Assembly: GCA_002413785.1 (NCBI GenBank)
Contig: DHXR01000017.1
Span: forward strand, 16,982-80,981
Length of the DNA: 64,000 nt
Direction of reading: 5' to 3'
Source of the DNA: Mucilaginibacter sp. UBA5151
Lineage (GTDB): Bacteria > Bacteroidota > Bacteroidia > Sphingobacteriales > Sphingobacteriaceae
Of the stretch, positions 51,840 to 62,381 are shown in pieces. Each line of letters begins with the position of its first letter. Position 1 is the stretch's first letter. The position numbers were made by a program, and so were the translations under genes. The notes beneath the pieces are model-generated. The model did not search any database. It had not been told where the DNA came from and was given only the letters and a program-made list of their open reading frames with translations.

Positions 51840-54800
51840 TTACCAGCCCGGCGTAAACCCCAAACCAAATACTGGCCTGGCAACATCTGTACGGTTAAAC
51901 GGCCAGGCCAGGTAAGGTTCCAAAATAAAGGCCCCAAACACATTTACCCTGACGGATATGCCTGCACTTGTTGCCGGAACGCGCTGGTGTGTATTATAAA
52001 TGGTGGCCCCGGTGGCATCCTTCCCTATTGCATCAGGTCCTGACCGAAATTTAATCTGATCTCCGGCATTCCAGGACAAACCTGCATCAAAAAACAGGTT
52101 AAGCTCTGTAAAAAGCATTTTTGATTTAAATTGTGACAGTCTTTCGGGACCGGTAAAAGGTAAGCGGATCTCAAAATTTGCAACTGCGATACGGTTACCT
52201 GACAGCTGATCGGCGGTAAATCCGTTTGCAGGTATTTTCCCTGTCCCGGTATTAAAAGTTTGCGCTTCGTATCCACGTATTAAAAATGGATAGCCGAGAT
52301 ATAATTGATAAAGATTGCCCGTGTTACCAAAACGTCCGTAGCCATATAACCTGGCGGCAAAAGTTACCGGCGCAGCCCGGATATATTCCCGCAAGTCAAT
52401 GGTTGGAGCGAAAAACTGGTAGGTGCCAAAATCATATTCAGCCTGCAGTCGGTAACGATAGCCGTTGAGCGGGGAAGCCACACCGAAATATGAATTATCG
52501 CCAACCAACGCTGTATTGATATTATAAAGGGTAAAGGGTGTTAAAATAAAGCCATTGTTTGTGGTCCCGGAATTATATACTGAATTTGGTATATGCGTAT
52601 GGGTGTAGTTGATTGCATTGCCAAGCGAATCAAGCGTCGTTGTGTAACGATCAACCCTGTAGTAATAGGTGGCTGCACCTGTACCAAACTCAACGCGCGT
52701 TTTTTTAGTAATAGGGAAGGAGGTAAACAGGGATAACTGATCCTGGAAGATACGGATCAGGTCGAAGTTTTGAGCAACAGTTGAACCGGAAGGCACTACG
52801 CTATAATTGGCAGTTTGAAACGGGATATGCGAAATACTGACTCCAAAATTCCACCTGCCTTCTTGTTTTATATAAGTGAACTGCCCCCCAATATCATATA
52901 TCTCTCCATTCATGGCTACACCGGCGTATAGTTGGTTGCGGCCCAAAATATCGCTGAATACGCCCTGTACACCGCTTGATAAACCCGCCCCAAACTGGCT
53001 CACCGAAGCGCCAACACCGCTGCTTGCAAGGTAATCGAGTTTGAACATTGGTTTATAGGGAACACTTTTTACAGAATCGAACGGTATTTTGGGATAGGCG
53101 AGGAAGTTGTTTAAGTTAGCATTAATGAGATCGACCCCAACAGCCCGCGCTGGCGGCAGTATGCCGGGTATTGCATTATAAATTACGCCATCGTCAACCG
53201 TTTTTGCAGTAAAATCGGATGCTTTTGCATCATAAAGCACATATTTTTGGGCGCGGTAATACGAATAGATAATATCGTTATTTGCTGAAATACTGAGGGC
53301 AGGGGAATATTCGGTGATGCCGCTGACGCCTGTAAACAAATCAGTCATTTGTTCCACTTTCCCGGTAGCCGGGGTATAGCGGTACATATTTCTGAAACCA
53401 TCCCTGTTTGACAGAAAATATATTTGCGTGCCATCCGACGAATATTGCGGATTCAGATTATTTGCCCCGTTAAACACTTTTATGTCGGTGATTTTCCCTG
53501 TTGCAAGGTCCAGTTCGGCGAGGTTAAAGGTTATATCCTGTGATAATGACTGATCGTAAGTAGTGCGATCACTCGAAAATATGATCTTTTTCCCGTCCCT
53601 CGAAAAACCTGGCTGGTAATCCGAATATTTATCGTTGGTTAACTGCTGTACTTGTTTGCTGTCGAAATTGTATAAATACAAATCCCCCTGTCCTTCAGAC
53701 ATACCCTGGAATACCATATTTTTTCCATCCGGCGACCACGATAAATTACTGAATTGTTCGGCCTTGCCCATAGCAACGTCATCAAGAATATTGCCCGATG
53801 TTACATCAACCACCAGCATGCGGTTGCGCCCTTTGTTAAACACACTGAAGGCAAAACGTTTACTATCCGGCGACCAGGCGCCTGCCGATTCGATAAAGTT
53901 AAATTCGTCGATATGGGTGTTAAATGTTTTGCTGGTGAGCTTTCGTAATACCCGGCCGGTTCTGGCATCAGCCAGGAACAGATCGACGGTAAAAAGGTTT
54001 TTTTCGGATAAAAATGCCAGGTATTTACCGTCCGGGCTTACTGAAGGGGCAAGGTTTAATTTGCCGGCATTTTTGTCGTCAATTATTCTGCGGCCAACCG
54101 GAACCTGCGCCGTATCTTTTAAGAAAGGTTTATACGTTGTTTCAATTGCATTTTTCCAAAGCTTTGATAATGTTTTTTCATCGTAACCAAACGTGCGCCT
54201 GATACCATATTGAAGTCCGAAACGCGCTGTGTTTTTAAAAAAAGGAACTATGACAGTATCGCCGTAGGTTGATCCTATGAACGACCAAAAAGCCTCGCCA
54301 TAGCGGTAGGGGAAATATTTATTATTTTCGGTAAGTGCCTTTACGGTTGGGATATCGTGGTTTAAATAGGCGTCGCGCATCCACATGGCGGTATAGGTGT
54401 CTTTTTTGCCGAGGGAAAGGTATTCGGCCATACCCTCAATCATCCAAAGCGGCAGGTTGTTCAGATTTTCATAGTTAGAGGAATCTTTACCAAGCAACAG
54501 GTGATATTGGAAAGCATGGACCAGTTCGTGGCCTATAACATGCCTGGTCATCTGGTTAGTTTCCATAACAGGCATTATCACCCGGTTTTTCAGCCCTTCT
54601 GTAACGCCACCTGTACCCACACCAATTTCCCCGTCAATAGCTGTGGTTTGTTGGAAATCGGGATGATTTGCGTAGAGGATTATGGGGTTTGGTTTTTTAA
54701 ATGTGTCCCTGAAAACCTGCTGGTGCAGGGTGTACCAAAGTTCGCTTTCCTGGGCAAAACGTTTTATCATGCTGTCATTTTTCAAATAATAATAAATCTC

Positions 54801-54968
54801 AAAATGAGGGGTATGATAAACCTGGAAGTTTAGTTTTTTATATCGCACTTTATTTTGCCCGAAGTACTGCGCTTTTGTTTGCAGGCTTATAAACAGTAAG
54901 CTAAAAATGAAAACAGGTATAAATAAATATCTTTTCGTTTTTATAAATGCAGGGTAATGTTTATTCAT
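51840..54968 (-). CDS. HExxH peptidase with beta-propeller and outer-membrane barrel
   Basis: A 1042-residue secreted protein: signal peptide ending near LQTKAQ, a gluzincin-like domain with HVIGHELVHAF (H147, E148, H151 of the mature-start numbering used here), a TolB-like WD/PD40 propeller (about 300-600, repeats such as WSPDGKNMVFQG and FSRDGKKIIFSS), and a C-terminal barrel of the Omp85/BamA type (about 650-1042, ending in FGLGFTPGW). It is probably a surface protease or assembly factor. The start at 54968 is 16 bases after the PBP1A stop, in one operon. Confidence 0.85.
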   Translation of the reverse strand: MNKHYPAFIKTKRYLFIPVFIFSLLFISLQTKAQYFGQNKVRYKKLNFQVYHTPHFEIYYYLKNDSMIKRFAQESELWYTLHQQVFRDTFKKPNPIILYANHPDFQQTTAIDGEIGVGTGGVTEGLKNRVIMPVMETNQMTRHVIGHELVHAFQYHLLLGKDSSNYENLNNLPLWMIEGMAEYLSLGKKDTYTAMWMRDAYLNHDIPTVKALTENNKYFPYRYGEAFWSFIGSTYGDTVIVPFFKNTARFGLQYGIRRTFGYDEKTLSKLWKNAIETTYKPFLKDTAQVPVGRRIIDDKNAGKLNLAPSVSPDGKYLAFLSEKNLFTVDLFLADARTGRVLRKLTSKTFNTHIDEFNFIESAGAWSPDSKRFAFSVFNKGRNRMLVVDVTSGNILDDVAMGKAEQFSNLSWSPDGKNMVFQGMSEGQGDLYLYNFDSKQVQQLTNDKYSDYQPGFSRDGKKIIFSSDRTTYDQSLSQDITFNLAELDLATGKITDIKVFNGANNLNPQYSSDGTQIYFLSNRDGFRNMYRYTPATGKVEQMTDLFTGVSGITEYSPALSISANNDIIYSYYRAQKYVLYDAKASDFTAKTVDDGVIYNAIPGILPPARAVGVDLINANLNNFLAYPKIPFDSVKSVPYKPMFKLDYLASSGVGASVSQFGAGLSSGVQGVFSDILGRNQLYAGVAMNGEIYDIGGQFTYIKQEGRWNFGVSISHIPFQTANYSVVPSGSTVAQNFDLIRIFQDQLSLFTSFPITKKTRVEFGTGAATYYYRVDRYTTTLDSLGNAINYTHTHIPNSVYNSGTTNNGFILTPFTLYNINTALVGDNSYFGVASPLNGYRYRLQAEYDFGTYQFFAPTIDLREYIRAAPVTFAARLYGYGRFGNTGNLYQLYLGYPFLIRGYEAQTFNTGTGKIPANGFTADQLSGNRIAVANFEIRLPFTGPERLSQFKSKMLFTELNLFFDAGLSWNAGDQIKFRSGPDAIGKDATGATIYNTHQRVPATSAGISVRVNVFGAFILEPYLAWPFNRTDVARPVFGLGFTPGW

Positions 54969-54984
54969 ATAACGATTGAATAAT

Positions 54985-57276
54985 TTATTTGATAGAATCA
55001 GGAAGTAACTTAGCCGAATCAATTCGCATCAATGAGGTATCCGTCGCTACCGAATCCGTATCAATACGCGGCGATGGGCAATCATAAGATTTAGTGATCT
55101 TTACCCATGGTTTCGGGAACAAGCCGTAGGTATAGCCCGATTTAGGATCGGCATAAACCTTTTGCATAAAGGCCGCGAAAACAGGCAGGCCGGTATGCGA
55201 GCCTTCGCCTGTTTCGGAGCTGGTAAAATGGACACTCCGGTCGTCGGCGCCTACCCAAACTCCGGTCACAAGGTCTTTGGTGATCCCCATATACCATCCG
55301 TCCACATAGTTGGATGAGGTACCTGTTTTACCGCCGATCTGGTTATCTTTTTTCCACAGGCCGGGGTATTCCCAAAGCGCCTGGGATGTGCCGCCGGGTT
55401 CTTCCATACCGCCCCTGAACATATAAAGCATTAGCCATGCAGTTTCTTCGCTGATCACCTGTTCTTCATTTAGTGTAAACTCCTGTATTACGTTTCCTTC
55501 CTGGTCGGTGATCTTTGTTATCAGCAGGGGATCAATTTTTTTGCCTTTATTTAAAAAAGTGCTGTAGGCCCGTACCATTTCATAAACCGAGACATCATTT
55601 GAGCCCAGCGATACAGAAGGCACAGATTTTAAAGGGCTTTCAATACCGCATTTATGGGCATATTGAACAATCTTATCCCATCCAACCTTTTCGGTTAATT
55701 GCGCGGTAATGGAGTTGACAGAAGCTCCCATAGCCCAGCGCAATGACATTTCCTGGCCGGTGAATCTAAAGGTGGCATTTTTAGGCTCCCAAACTTGCTG
55801 CCTGCCTCCGTCTGTATATTTAATGGATACAAATTTATCGGTAAACTTATCGCATGGCGTATAGCCGTTATCCAGCGCTGTTAAATATGCAAAAGGTTTA
55901 AAGGTTGAACCTGCCTGTCTTTTTGCCTGGTTTACGTGGTCGTAATTAAAATAACGGTGGTCAATCCCGCCAACCCATACTTTTATTTTCCCTGTTGACG
56001 GCTCAATGGTCATCATGCCGGTGTTTAAAATGCGGGTGTAATACCTGATGGAATCGGCGCTCGAAAATGTGGTATCCTTCTCACCTTTCCAGGTAAATAC
56101 TGTCATTCGTTTTTTCTTTTCAAAATATTGACTGATGAGCGCTGTGTTATAATTGTATTTTTTTTGCAGTAAAGCATAAACCGGTAAATGTTGTTCGGCT
56201 TTTAACAGAAAATCCTTTATTTCACCGCCGTTCGAGTCGCGCCAGGGGTTCTTTTTACCCCACAGATCATCAAAACGTTTTTGGAGCATTTTCATTTTTT
56301 CGGCTACGGCTTGTTCGGCATACCGTTGCAGGCGCGGATCAATGGTGGTATATATTTTCAAGCCGTCCTGATACAGGTCATAATCATTATCCTTGCACCA
56401 TTTTTTTAGCCACCGCTCAATGGCATCACGCAGGTACGAGCCTCCCTGGCCCTCATTATCTACATAACTTAAATCAAGTTTAACAGGCGCCTTTATGCTT
56501 TCGTCATAAACATCTTTGCTCAGGGCGTTATTATATTTCAGCATTTGCCTTAATACCGTGTTACGACGCTCCATGGAGCGTTCGGGATTATTTATCGGAT
56601 TGTAGGTTGATGTCGCTTTTAGCATCCCGATAAGTGTGGCCGCCTCTGCCGGGCTGACTTTATCGGGTGTTTTATTGAAAAATTTTAATGAAGCCGTTTT
56701 AATACCAAAGGAATTATTACCAAACGGTACGGTATTCAAATAAAGGGTAAGTATTTCATCTTTGGAATAAACATGTTCAATTTTAAACGCAGTAAGCCAT
56801 TCTTTACATTTATAAACCATGGTCCTGATAAATGGTATATGCTTAATTAAGCCCTGCGATTTCTTTTTGCGGGTCTCGAACAGGTTTTTTGCTAATTGCT
56901 GTGTAATGGTGCTGCCGCCGCGCCTGTCGCCTTTGGCGGTGGAGAGCATACTGGTAAAAAATGAATAAAAATCAACGCCGTTATGTTTGTAAAACCGTAC
57001 ATCTTCGGTTGCCACCAGGGCATTGATGATATTGGGCGATATTTGTTTAAACTCAACAGGTGAGCGGTTCTCCCTGAAATAGCGGCCTATCAGGGTACCA
57101 TCGGCATAATATACTTCAGAAGACAAAGATAGGGCCGGGTTTTTAATATCCTGCATATCAGGAGAATAACCAAAAAGCCACAGGAAATTCAACTCAATTG
57201 AGCAGAAAAAGATGATAACAGCATAGATGAATATGAGGAAATACCTTAAATACTTATTTTTTATTCGTCGGAACAT
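54985..57276 (-). CDS. penicillin-binding protein 1A, bifunctional transglycosylase/transpeptidase
   Basis: A 763-residue class A PBP. One N-terminal membrane helix (about 9-32), glycosyltransferase 51 domain with EDVRFYKHNGVD and GGSTITQQLAKNLF, and transpeptidase domain with GSTFKPFAYL (SxxK), SVNSI (SxN) and KTGTSSNYVDGW. It polymerises and cross-links peptidoglycan in the periplasm. All catalytic motifs are intact. Operon with the HExxH peptidase gene downstream. Confidence 0.95.
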   Translation of the reverse strand: MFRRIKNKYLRYFLIFIYAVIIFFCSIELNFLWLFGYSPDMQDIKNPALSLSSEVYYADGTLIGRYFRENRSPVEFKQISPNIINALVATEDVRFYKHNGVDFYSFFTSMLSTAKGDRRGGSTITQQLAKNLFETRKKKSQGLIKHIPFIRTMVYKCKEWLTAFKIEHVYSKDEILTLYLNTVPFGNNSFGIKTASLKFFNKTPDKVSPAEAATLIGMLKATSTYNPINNPERSMERRNTVLRQMLKYNNALSKDVYDESIKAPVKLDLSYVDNEGQGGSYLRDAIERWLKKWCKDNDYDLYQDGLKIYTTIDPRLQRYAEQAVAEKMKMLQKRFDDLWGKKNPWRDSNGGEIKDFLLKAEQHLPVYALLQKKYNYNTALISQYFEKKKRMTVFTWKGEKDTTFSSADSIRYYTRILNTGMMTIEPSTGKIKVWVGGIDHRYFNYDHVNQAKRQAGSTFKPFAYLTALDNGYTPCDKFTDKFVSIKYTDGGRQQVWEPKNATFRFTGQEMSLRWAMGASVNSITAQLTEKVGWDKIVQYAHKCGIESPLKSVPSVSLGSNDVSVYEMVRAYSTFLNKGKKIDPLLITKITDQEGNVIQEFTLNEEQVISEETAWLMLYMFRGGMEEPGGTSQALWEYPGLWKKDNQIGGKTGTSSNYVDGWYMGITKDLVTGVWVGADDRSVHFTSSETGEGSHTGLPVFAAFMQKVYADPKSGYTYGLFPKPWVKITKSYDCPSPRIDTDSVATDTSLMRIDSAKLLPDSIK

Positions 57277-57388
57277 GCGGGTAAAGATGTAAAATTATGG
57301 CCCTAAATAAAAGTCTGTTTAACAAAATTAACAACGCAATTTTAACAGGTAAATTTTAAGTTAACTTAGCAATATTAAAATTGTTCTA

Positions 57389-58267
57389 ATGAAAGACATA
57401 ATTAATGAATTTAAGATAACTGATGGCAAAAAATTTTCACTTGGAGATTTTGATACCGCTTATTCAGCTGATCTGAAAAAGGAAGATTCGGAAGCCATTT
57501 TGGAAGATCTGATTAAACAAATTTCAGGATTACAGGAGGCATTATATGCCGATAAGCGTTATGCACTGCTTATATTGTTTCAGGCGATGGACGCGGCAGG
57601 GAAAGATGGAGCGATTGCCCATTCCTTATCGGGATTAAATCCGCAGGGCTGCGAAGTGTTTAGTTTTAAACAGCCCAGCGCAGAAGAACTTGACCACGAT
57701 TTTTTATGGCGGCACTATAAAGCTTTGCCGGAATTTGGACGCATTGGTATCCATAACCGCTCGCATTATGAAAATGTATTAATAACCAAAGTACACCCCG
57801 AATTATTGCTCAATGAAAGGCTTCCGGGTGTTAACAGTGTTAAAGATGTGGACAAAAATTTTTGGGAACATCGTTATGAAAGTATCCGTTCGGTTGAAAA
57901 GCACCTGACGATCAACGGCACCGTTATTATTAAATTTTTTCTCCATCTGTCAAAAGATGAACAAAAAGATCGCTTTTTAAAACGGATTGACGATCCGGAT
58001 AAAAACTGGAAATTTTCGGTGGCAGATATCCATGAGCGTGAATTTTGGGATGATTATATGGATGCTTATGAAAAAGCAATAAAGGAAACCGCAACAGAAC
58101 ATTGTCCCTGGTATGTGCTCCCGGCTGATAAAAAATGGTTTACCCGGATCGCTATTTCCACTATTATACTGGATACCCTGAAAGGCTTAAAACTGAAGTA
58201 CCCCGTTTTGCCAAAGGCGGAAAAAGATAAGCTGGTGGAGGCGAAGAAGACGTTGCTGGACGGGTGA
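57389..58267 (+). CDS. PPK2 family polyphosphate:nucleotide phosphotransferase
   Basis: A 292-residue enzyme transferring phosphate from polyphosphate to nucleoside mono- or diphosphates. P-loop AMDAAGKDGAIA (about 65-76), the lid-region NRSHYENVLITKVHPE (about 123-138) and FFLHLSKDEQKDRF are all typical of PPK2. Single-domain length. It converges with the GH92 gene; a strong palindromic terminator lies between them. Confidence 0.93.
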   Translation: MKDIINEFKITDGKKFSLGDFDTAYSADLKKEDSEAILEDLIKQISGLQEALYADKRYALLILFQAMDAAGKDGAIAHSLSGLNPQGCEVFSFKQPSAEELDHDFLWRHYKALPEFGRIGIHNRSHYENVLITKVHPELLLNERLPGVNSVKDVDKNFWEHRYESIRSVEKHLTINGTVIIKFFLHLSKDEQKDRFLKRIDDPDKNWKFSVADIHEREFWDDYMDAYEKAIKETATEHCPWYVLPADKKWFTRIAISTIILDTLKGLKLKYPVLPKAEKDKLVEAKKTLLDG

Positions 58268-58325
58268 TTGTTGTAAGGCTGGAATATATTGTATCGTCGG
58301 TTCACTTCCATTGGCGGACTAAACA

Positions 58326-58356
58326 GACTTACGAAGTTTTCAAAACTTCGTAAGTC
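58326..58356. terminator. perfect palindromic terminator between convergent genes
   Basis: GACTTACGAAGTTTT (58326-58340) and AAAACTTCGTAAGTC (58342-58356) are perfect inverted arms around one C. It serves both convergent genes. The same word type is widespread between genes in Bacteroidota. Confidence 0.8.
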
Positions 58357-58371
58357 TTTCTCAGGTTACAA

Positions 58372-61300
58372 TCACTCTACAACAATCTCATCCGCAAAAA
58401 TATAGGATGGCTGGCCTTTGCTTTCGTGCCAGTCGGGTAAGGCGCCGTATTGTTTTGCTATCAGTTTAATATACCTTGTATTAAGGTTTAAAGGTGCGCT
58501 AAACTCCTGGGTTTGTATATTGAGGTCGTTTATAGCTACTTTGGTGTTAACAGTTGCCGCCAGTTTATAGTTAAGCCCATCGTCAGAAACCCAGTATTCT
58601 ACATATTTCGGGAAAACGATCCATGAGCGTGTATCCTGCAAGGCGCCTAAGCTTACTTGTTTTACGGGTTTAACCTGTCCCATATCAATAATTGCTACCA
58701 AATCATTACCCTGGTAGCCCTGCCAGTTGCCGAGGCGCCAGTTAGCTTTGCCATGGAGGCCGTTGATCAGGGTATTATCACCCTCATCTGCATAATTGGG
58801 CAGGTATTTGTTTGGCAGCGTTAGTTTTAAATCGTCCCTGATCTTTGTAAAACTGCCTTCATCCACAAAACTTGTTTTTTCACCTTCAACTGCAATGGCC
58901 TTAACCGTTATGTTGGTTGAAATATTTATAGGGACAGTGTATAACGTAGAATTTGCGGTTGGGGTGGCGCCATCAAGCGTATAGTAGATTTTAGCAGCCG
59001 TGTCCGCGCATTTTATTTCGATATTGAAGGGTTGTTTAAACGTTTTGGCAGGCGCTAAGATATAAGGATTTGGAACAATCAAATTATCGGTGATCTTTGA
59101 AGCCGGCTTTTCAAGGTCCTGCACAAAAAGTTTGTTGGGCAGGCTCCCGGTCAGTACTTCAAATTCGCCGCCGTTTGCAATATCAGCATAGTCAATATAA
59201 ATTTTGTTGTACGATTTTTTGTTCAAATTAATACCCTGCAGGTAAATATCGCCCCCGCTTATGCCTGCACCCGGATTAAGGATGGTGAATTTTTTACCAT
59301 TCTCCAGGTTAATCACGGCTTTATCAAACTGCGGCATACCGATCTGGAACTGCTGCTGGCCCGGCGCAATATTGTATATACCCAATGAACTGATCACATA
59401 CCAGGCCGACATTTGCCCGCAATCTTCATTGCCCGATAGCCCATCGGGATTGGCGCTGTATTCTTCCCTTAATATTTTATTGATATAGAATTGAGTTTTA
59501 TCCGGCGAATTGGTAAAGTTATACAGATAGGCCATGTGGTGACTGGGCTCATTTCCATGCGCGTACTGGCCAATCAGGCCGCTCACGTCGTCCTGCTGCC
59601 GTCCGCTTAATTTGGCATTGGTGGTAAATAATTCATCCAGTTTAGCTTCAAAAGCTGCTTTTCCACCCATGCGGTCAGCCAGGCTTTCAACATCCTGCGG
59701 CGCTAAAAACGAGTACTGCCATGAGTTGCCCTCGGTAAAGTTACTGTTGATCTCTGTTGGTTCAAAAGGAGTGTACCAGCCACCGTTTGCACGGCCCTCC
59801 ATAAAGCTGTTCTGGTTGTTGAAATTGTTTTTCCAGTATTGGGCGCGCTGAATAAATTCCCTGTAATCGTCCGGTTTGTTGAGCATTTTCGCCATTTGGG
59901 CTATGCACCAGTCGTCAATAGCATATTCAAGGGTTTTGGATACCGACTCAGGTTCATCATCCGACAATACCACCCCATTTTTCCGGTAGGAATCAAGCCC
60001 GAACTGGTTGCGGTTTACGGCAGCTTTCATCGCGGTAAAGGCCTCATCAACGTTAAAATCCCGGATGCCTTTTGCATACGCATCCACAATAACCGGGATG
60101 GAATGGTTACCCACCATACAATAAGTTTCATTTGAAGCCAATGGCCAAATCGGCAGCAAACCGCCCTGTTCATACATCGCTAAAAATGATTTTACAAAAT
60201 CGAGGGTGCGTTTACGGTCAATCAGGTTAAGCAAGGGGTCTTCGGCCCGGTAAGTATCCCATAAAGAGAATACGGTGTAATAGTTAAAGCCATCAGCCGT
60301 GTGTACCTTTTGGTCCATCCCGCGGTACTGCCCGTCAACATCACTGTAAACATTTGGGGCCAGCATCACATGGTACAGCGAAGTATAAAATATAGTTTTT
60401 TTGGTTTTAGCGTAATCAACAACGGGCTGCTTTTTTTGTTGTATTTGCCTGTGTGTCTTTGCTTTGCTATTGACGCGTGTATTGTTGGCGTTTTGTTGTT
60501 CCTGTTGTGCTGCAGCATTTGCGCCGCCGCCTTCCACTTCTATCTTAGCCAGTTCATTGTTCCATAAAGTTTTTGCTTCCTTTTCAACTCTTTTAAAATC
60601 AAAATCAGGCACTTCGGCGTCCAGGTTTTTAAGTGCGCCACCCGCACTTACTGACGATATGCCTACTTTGGAGATTACTTCGCCGGGGTTATCAAAACAG
60701 ATATACATCTTGATGTTTTTCCCCTGTATTTTATTTTTTCCCGGCTGCAATGTGTCATTCAAAGCAATGCCATAGGTTTTAAACGGTTTTGAAAATTTTG
60801 CATAGAAATAAACAGACTGATCTGCCGCCCACGCCCCCGATCTGCGGAAACCGCGGATCTCGTGGTCATTCACGACTTCTATCCAAGAGTCAAGCACCAC
60901 ATCCCGGTGCTGCAGGTCGATAATAATATTTGCCTGTGTCGTTTTCGGGAAATTATAACGGTGAACGCCGGCGCGGGTAGTCGCGGTAAGTTCAACGCCA
61001 ATATTGTATTTATCCAGATAGGTTTTATAAAAGCCGGGTGTAGCTACTTCGTTTTTCTTTTTAAATCCCGATTGGTACTCCGTGTTTTTAAATTGGGGTT
61101 CACCGGTTGTGGGCATAAACAAAACGTCGCAATAGTCAGCAATACCCGTACCGCTTAAATGGGTGTGCGAAAAGCCATACACCACGGTATCAGTATAATA
61201 ATAGCCGGAGCAGCCGTCCCAGCCAGTTAACCGTGTATCGGGGCTTAACTGCACCATCCCAAACGGCGCCACCGCGCCGGGATAGGTATGCCCGTGGCCG

Positions 61301-61416
61301 CCGGTGCCAATAAACGGATCAACAAATTGAGTGTAATCTTTTTTTCTTTGTGCGATAGATGTTAGCGATGTTAAGATAAAAACCAGCGAAAAGATACTGC
61401 GGAATAATGGCCTCAT
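58372..61416 (-). CDS. GH92 alpha-mannosidase with chitobiase-like and discoidin domains
   Basis: A 1014-residue secreted glycoside hydrolase: signal peptide ending near SIAQ, GH92 N-domain from FVDPFIGTGGHGHTYPG (31-47), GH92 catalytic domain with GLSGNEDCGQMSAW (about 660-673), a chitobiase C-type Ig module (about 800-870) and a C-terminal F5/8 (discoidin) module (about 890-1014). It is presumed to trim alpha-1,2 or related mannosides from glycans. An unusual low-complexity Gly/Ala/Gln/Asn stretch (about residues 296-337) is inserted between N-domain and catalytic domain. Single gene. Confidence 0.93.
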   Translation of the reverse strand: MRPLFRSIFSLVFILTSLTSIAQRKKDYTQFVDPFIGTGGHGHTYPGAVAPFGMVQLSPDTRLTGWDGCSGYYYTDTVVYGFSHTHLSGTGIADYCDVLFMPTTGEPQFKNTEYQSGFKKKNEVATPGFYKTYLDKYNIGVELTATTRAGVHRYNFPKTTQANIIIDLQHRDVVLDSWIEVVNDHEIRGFRRSGAWAADQSVYFYAKFSKPFKTYGIALNDTLQPGKNKIQGKNIKMYICFDNPGEVISKVGISSVSAGGALKNLDAEVPDFDFKRVEKEAKTLWNNELAKIEVEGGGANAAAQQEQQNANNTRVNSKAKTHRQIQQKKQPVVDYAKTKKTIFYTSLYHVMLAPNVYSDVDGQYRGMDQKVHTADGFNYYTVFSLWDTYRAEDPLLNLIDRKRTLDFVKSFLAMYEQGGLLPIWPLASNETYCMVGNHSIPVIVDAYAKGIRDFNVDEAFTAMKAAVNRNQFGLDSYRKNGVVLSDDEPESVSKTLEYAIDDWCIAQMAKMLNKPDDYREFIQRAQYWKNNFNNQNSFMEGRANGGWYTPFEPTEINSNFTEGNSWQYSFLAPQDVESLADRMGGKAAFEAKLDELFTTNAKLSGRQQDDVSGLIGQYAHGNEPSHHMAYLYNFTNSPDKTQFYINKILREEYSANPDGLSGNEDCGQMSAWYVISSLGIYNIAPGQQQFQIGMPQFDKAVINLENGKKFTILNPGAGISGGDIYLQGINLNKKSYNKIYIDYADIANGGEFEVLTGSLPNKLFVQDLEKPASKITDNLIVPNPYILAPAKTFKQPFNIEIKCADTAAKIYYTLDGATPTANSTLYTVPINISTNITVKAIAVEGEKTSFVDEGSFTKIRDDLKLTLPNKYLPNYADEGDNTLINGLHGKANWRLGNWQGYQGNDLVAIIDMGQVKPVKQVSLGALQDTRSWIVFPKYVEYWVSDDGLNYKLAATVNTKVAINDLNIQTQEFSAPLNLNTRYIKLIAKQYGALPDWHESKGQPSYIFADEIVVE

Positions 61417-61580
61417 TGAAATCAGTTAAATAGTTTTGGATGGGTAAAAATAGGATATATTGTTATTGTCTGAACCACTGATTTAATTGATTTTTTTGAT
61501 TACGCAGACTCTTGTCAATAATGTTGGTCATTATTCAATAATTCAAGTGCTGAAAATCTTTTTAATCCTAAAAATCGTGT

Positions 61581-62357
61581 TCACACAAGCTTAAACTCAT
61601 CCGCATCCTTCAAAAAGGGCAATGCCCGCCTGGTTTTCTTCACTTCATCGGCAATGATGGAAAATGTGTAAAGGTCTTCTTCGTCGCGTTTGTAATAAAC
61701 CACGTTGCCGTTTGGATCGATACAAGTGGAATCGCCGGAATGATAAACTTCGTTGCCATCGTGCCCGACACGGTTAACTCCAATCACATAAGCCTGGTTT
61801 TCAATTGCCCGGGCTGCAATTAATGCGCGCCAGTGGGCAATGCGGCGTTCGGGCCAGTTGGCTACGAAAAGCAACAGGTCGTATTCACTCTTAACATTAC
61901 GCAGCCATACAGGGAAACGGAGGTCGTAACAGATCATCGGGCAAATATTCCAGCCGTTTAGTTCAACAATAAGTTTTTTGTCGCCGGGAGTATATGTTTC
62001 GTGCTCTTTCCCCAAAGCAAAAAGGTGGCGCTTGTCGTAATATTCGTAACTGCCGTCTGCTCGCATCCAGATCAGGCGGTTATAATATTTTTCATTTTCT
62101 TTAATTATAATACTGCCGGTCAGCACGCAGTCGTATTGTTTAGCGGTTTTGTGCATCCATTTCATAGTTTTACCATCCATGGGTTCAGCAAGTTTTTCGG
62201 CATTCATTGAAAAACCGGTGCTAAACATTTCGGGCAAAATGATCAGGTTTGTTTTTTCGCGGATAGCCGACAAACGCATGGTAATATTCTGGAGGTTTTT
62301 ATCAATGTTCTCCCAAAAGAGGTAGCCTTGGAAAGTGGTTATTTTTAAATTATCCAT
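61581..62357 (-). CDS. omega-amidase (nitrilase family, YafV/Nit2 type)
   Basis: A 258-residue carbon-nitrogen hydrolase with the Glu-Lys-Cys triad E43 (ILPEMFSTGF), K109 (YYDKRHLFA) and C143 (CPMICYDLRF). Omega-amidases hydrolyse 2-oxo-glutaramate and 2-oxo-succinamate. The aminotransferase gene upstream in the same direction (62470-63615) resembles glutamine/methionine transaminases, so together they would run the glutamine transaminase-omega-amidase step of methionine salvage. They are separated by a 112-base gap containing an inverted repeat. Confidence 0.92.
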   Translation of the reverse strand: MDNLKITTFQGYLFWENIDKNLQNITMRLSAIREKTNLIILPEMFSTGFSMNAEKLAEPMDGKTMKWMHKTAKQYDCVLTGSIIIKENEKYYNRLIWMRADGSYEYYDKRHLFALGKEHETYTPGDKKLIVELNGWNICPMICYDLRFPVWLRNVKSEYDLLLFVANWPERRIAHWRALIAARAIENQAYVIGVNRVGHDGNEVYHSGDSTCIDPNGNVVYYKRDEEDLYTFSIIADEVKKTRRALPFLKDADEFKLV

Positions 62358-62381
62358 ACTTTAGTTAATGGTTAATGGTTC

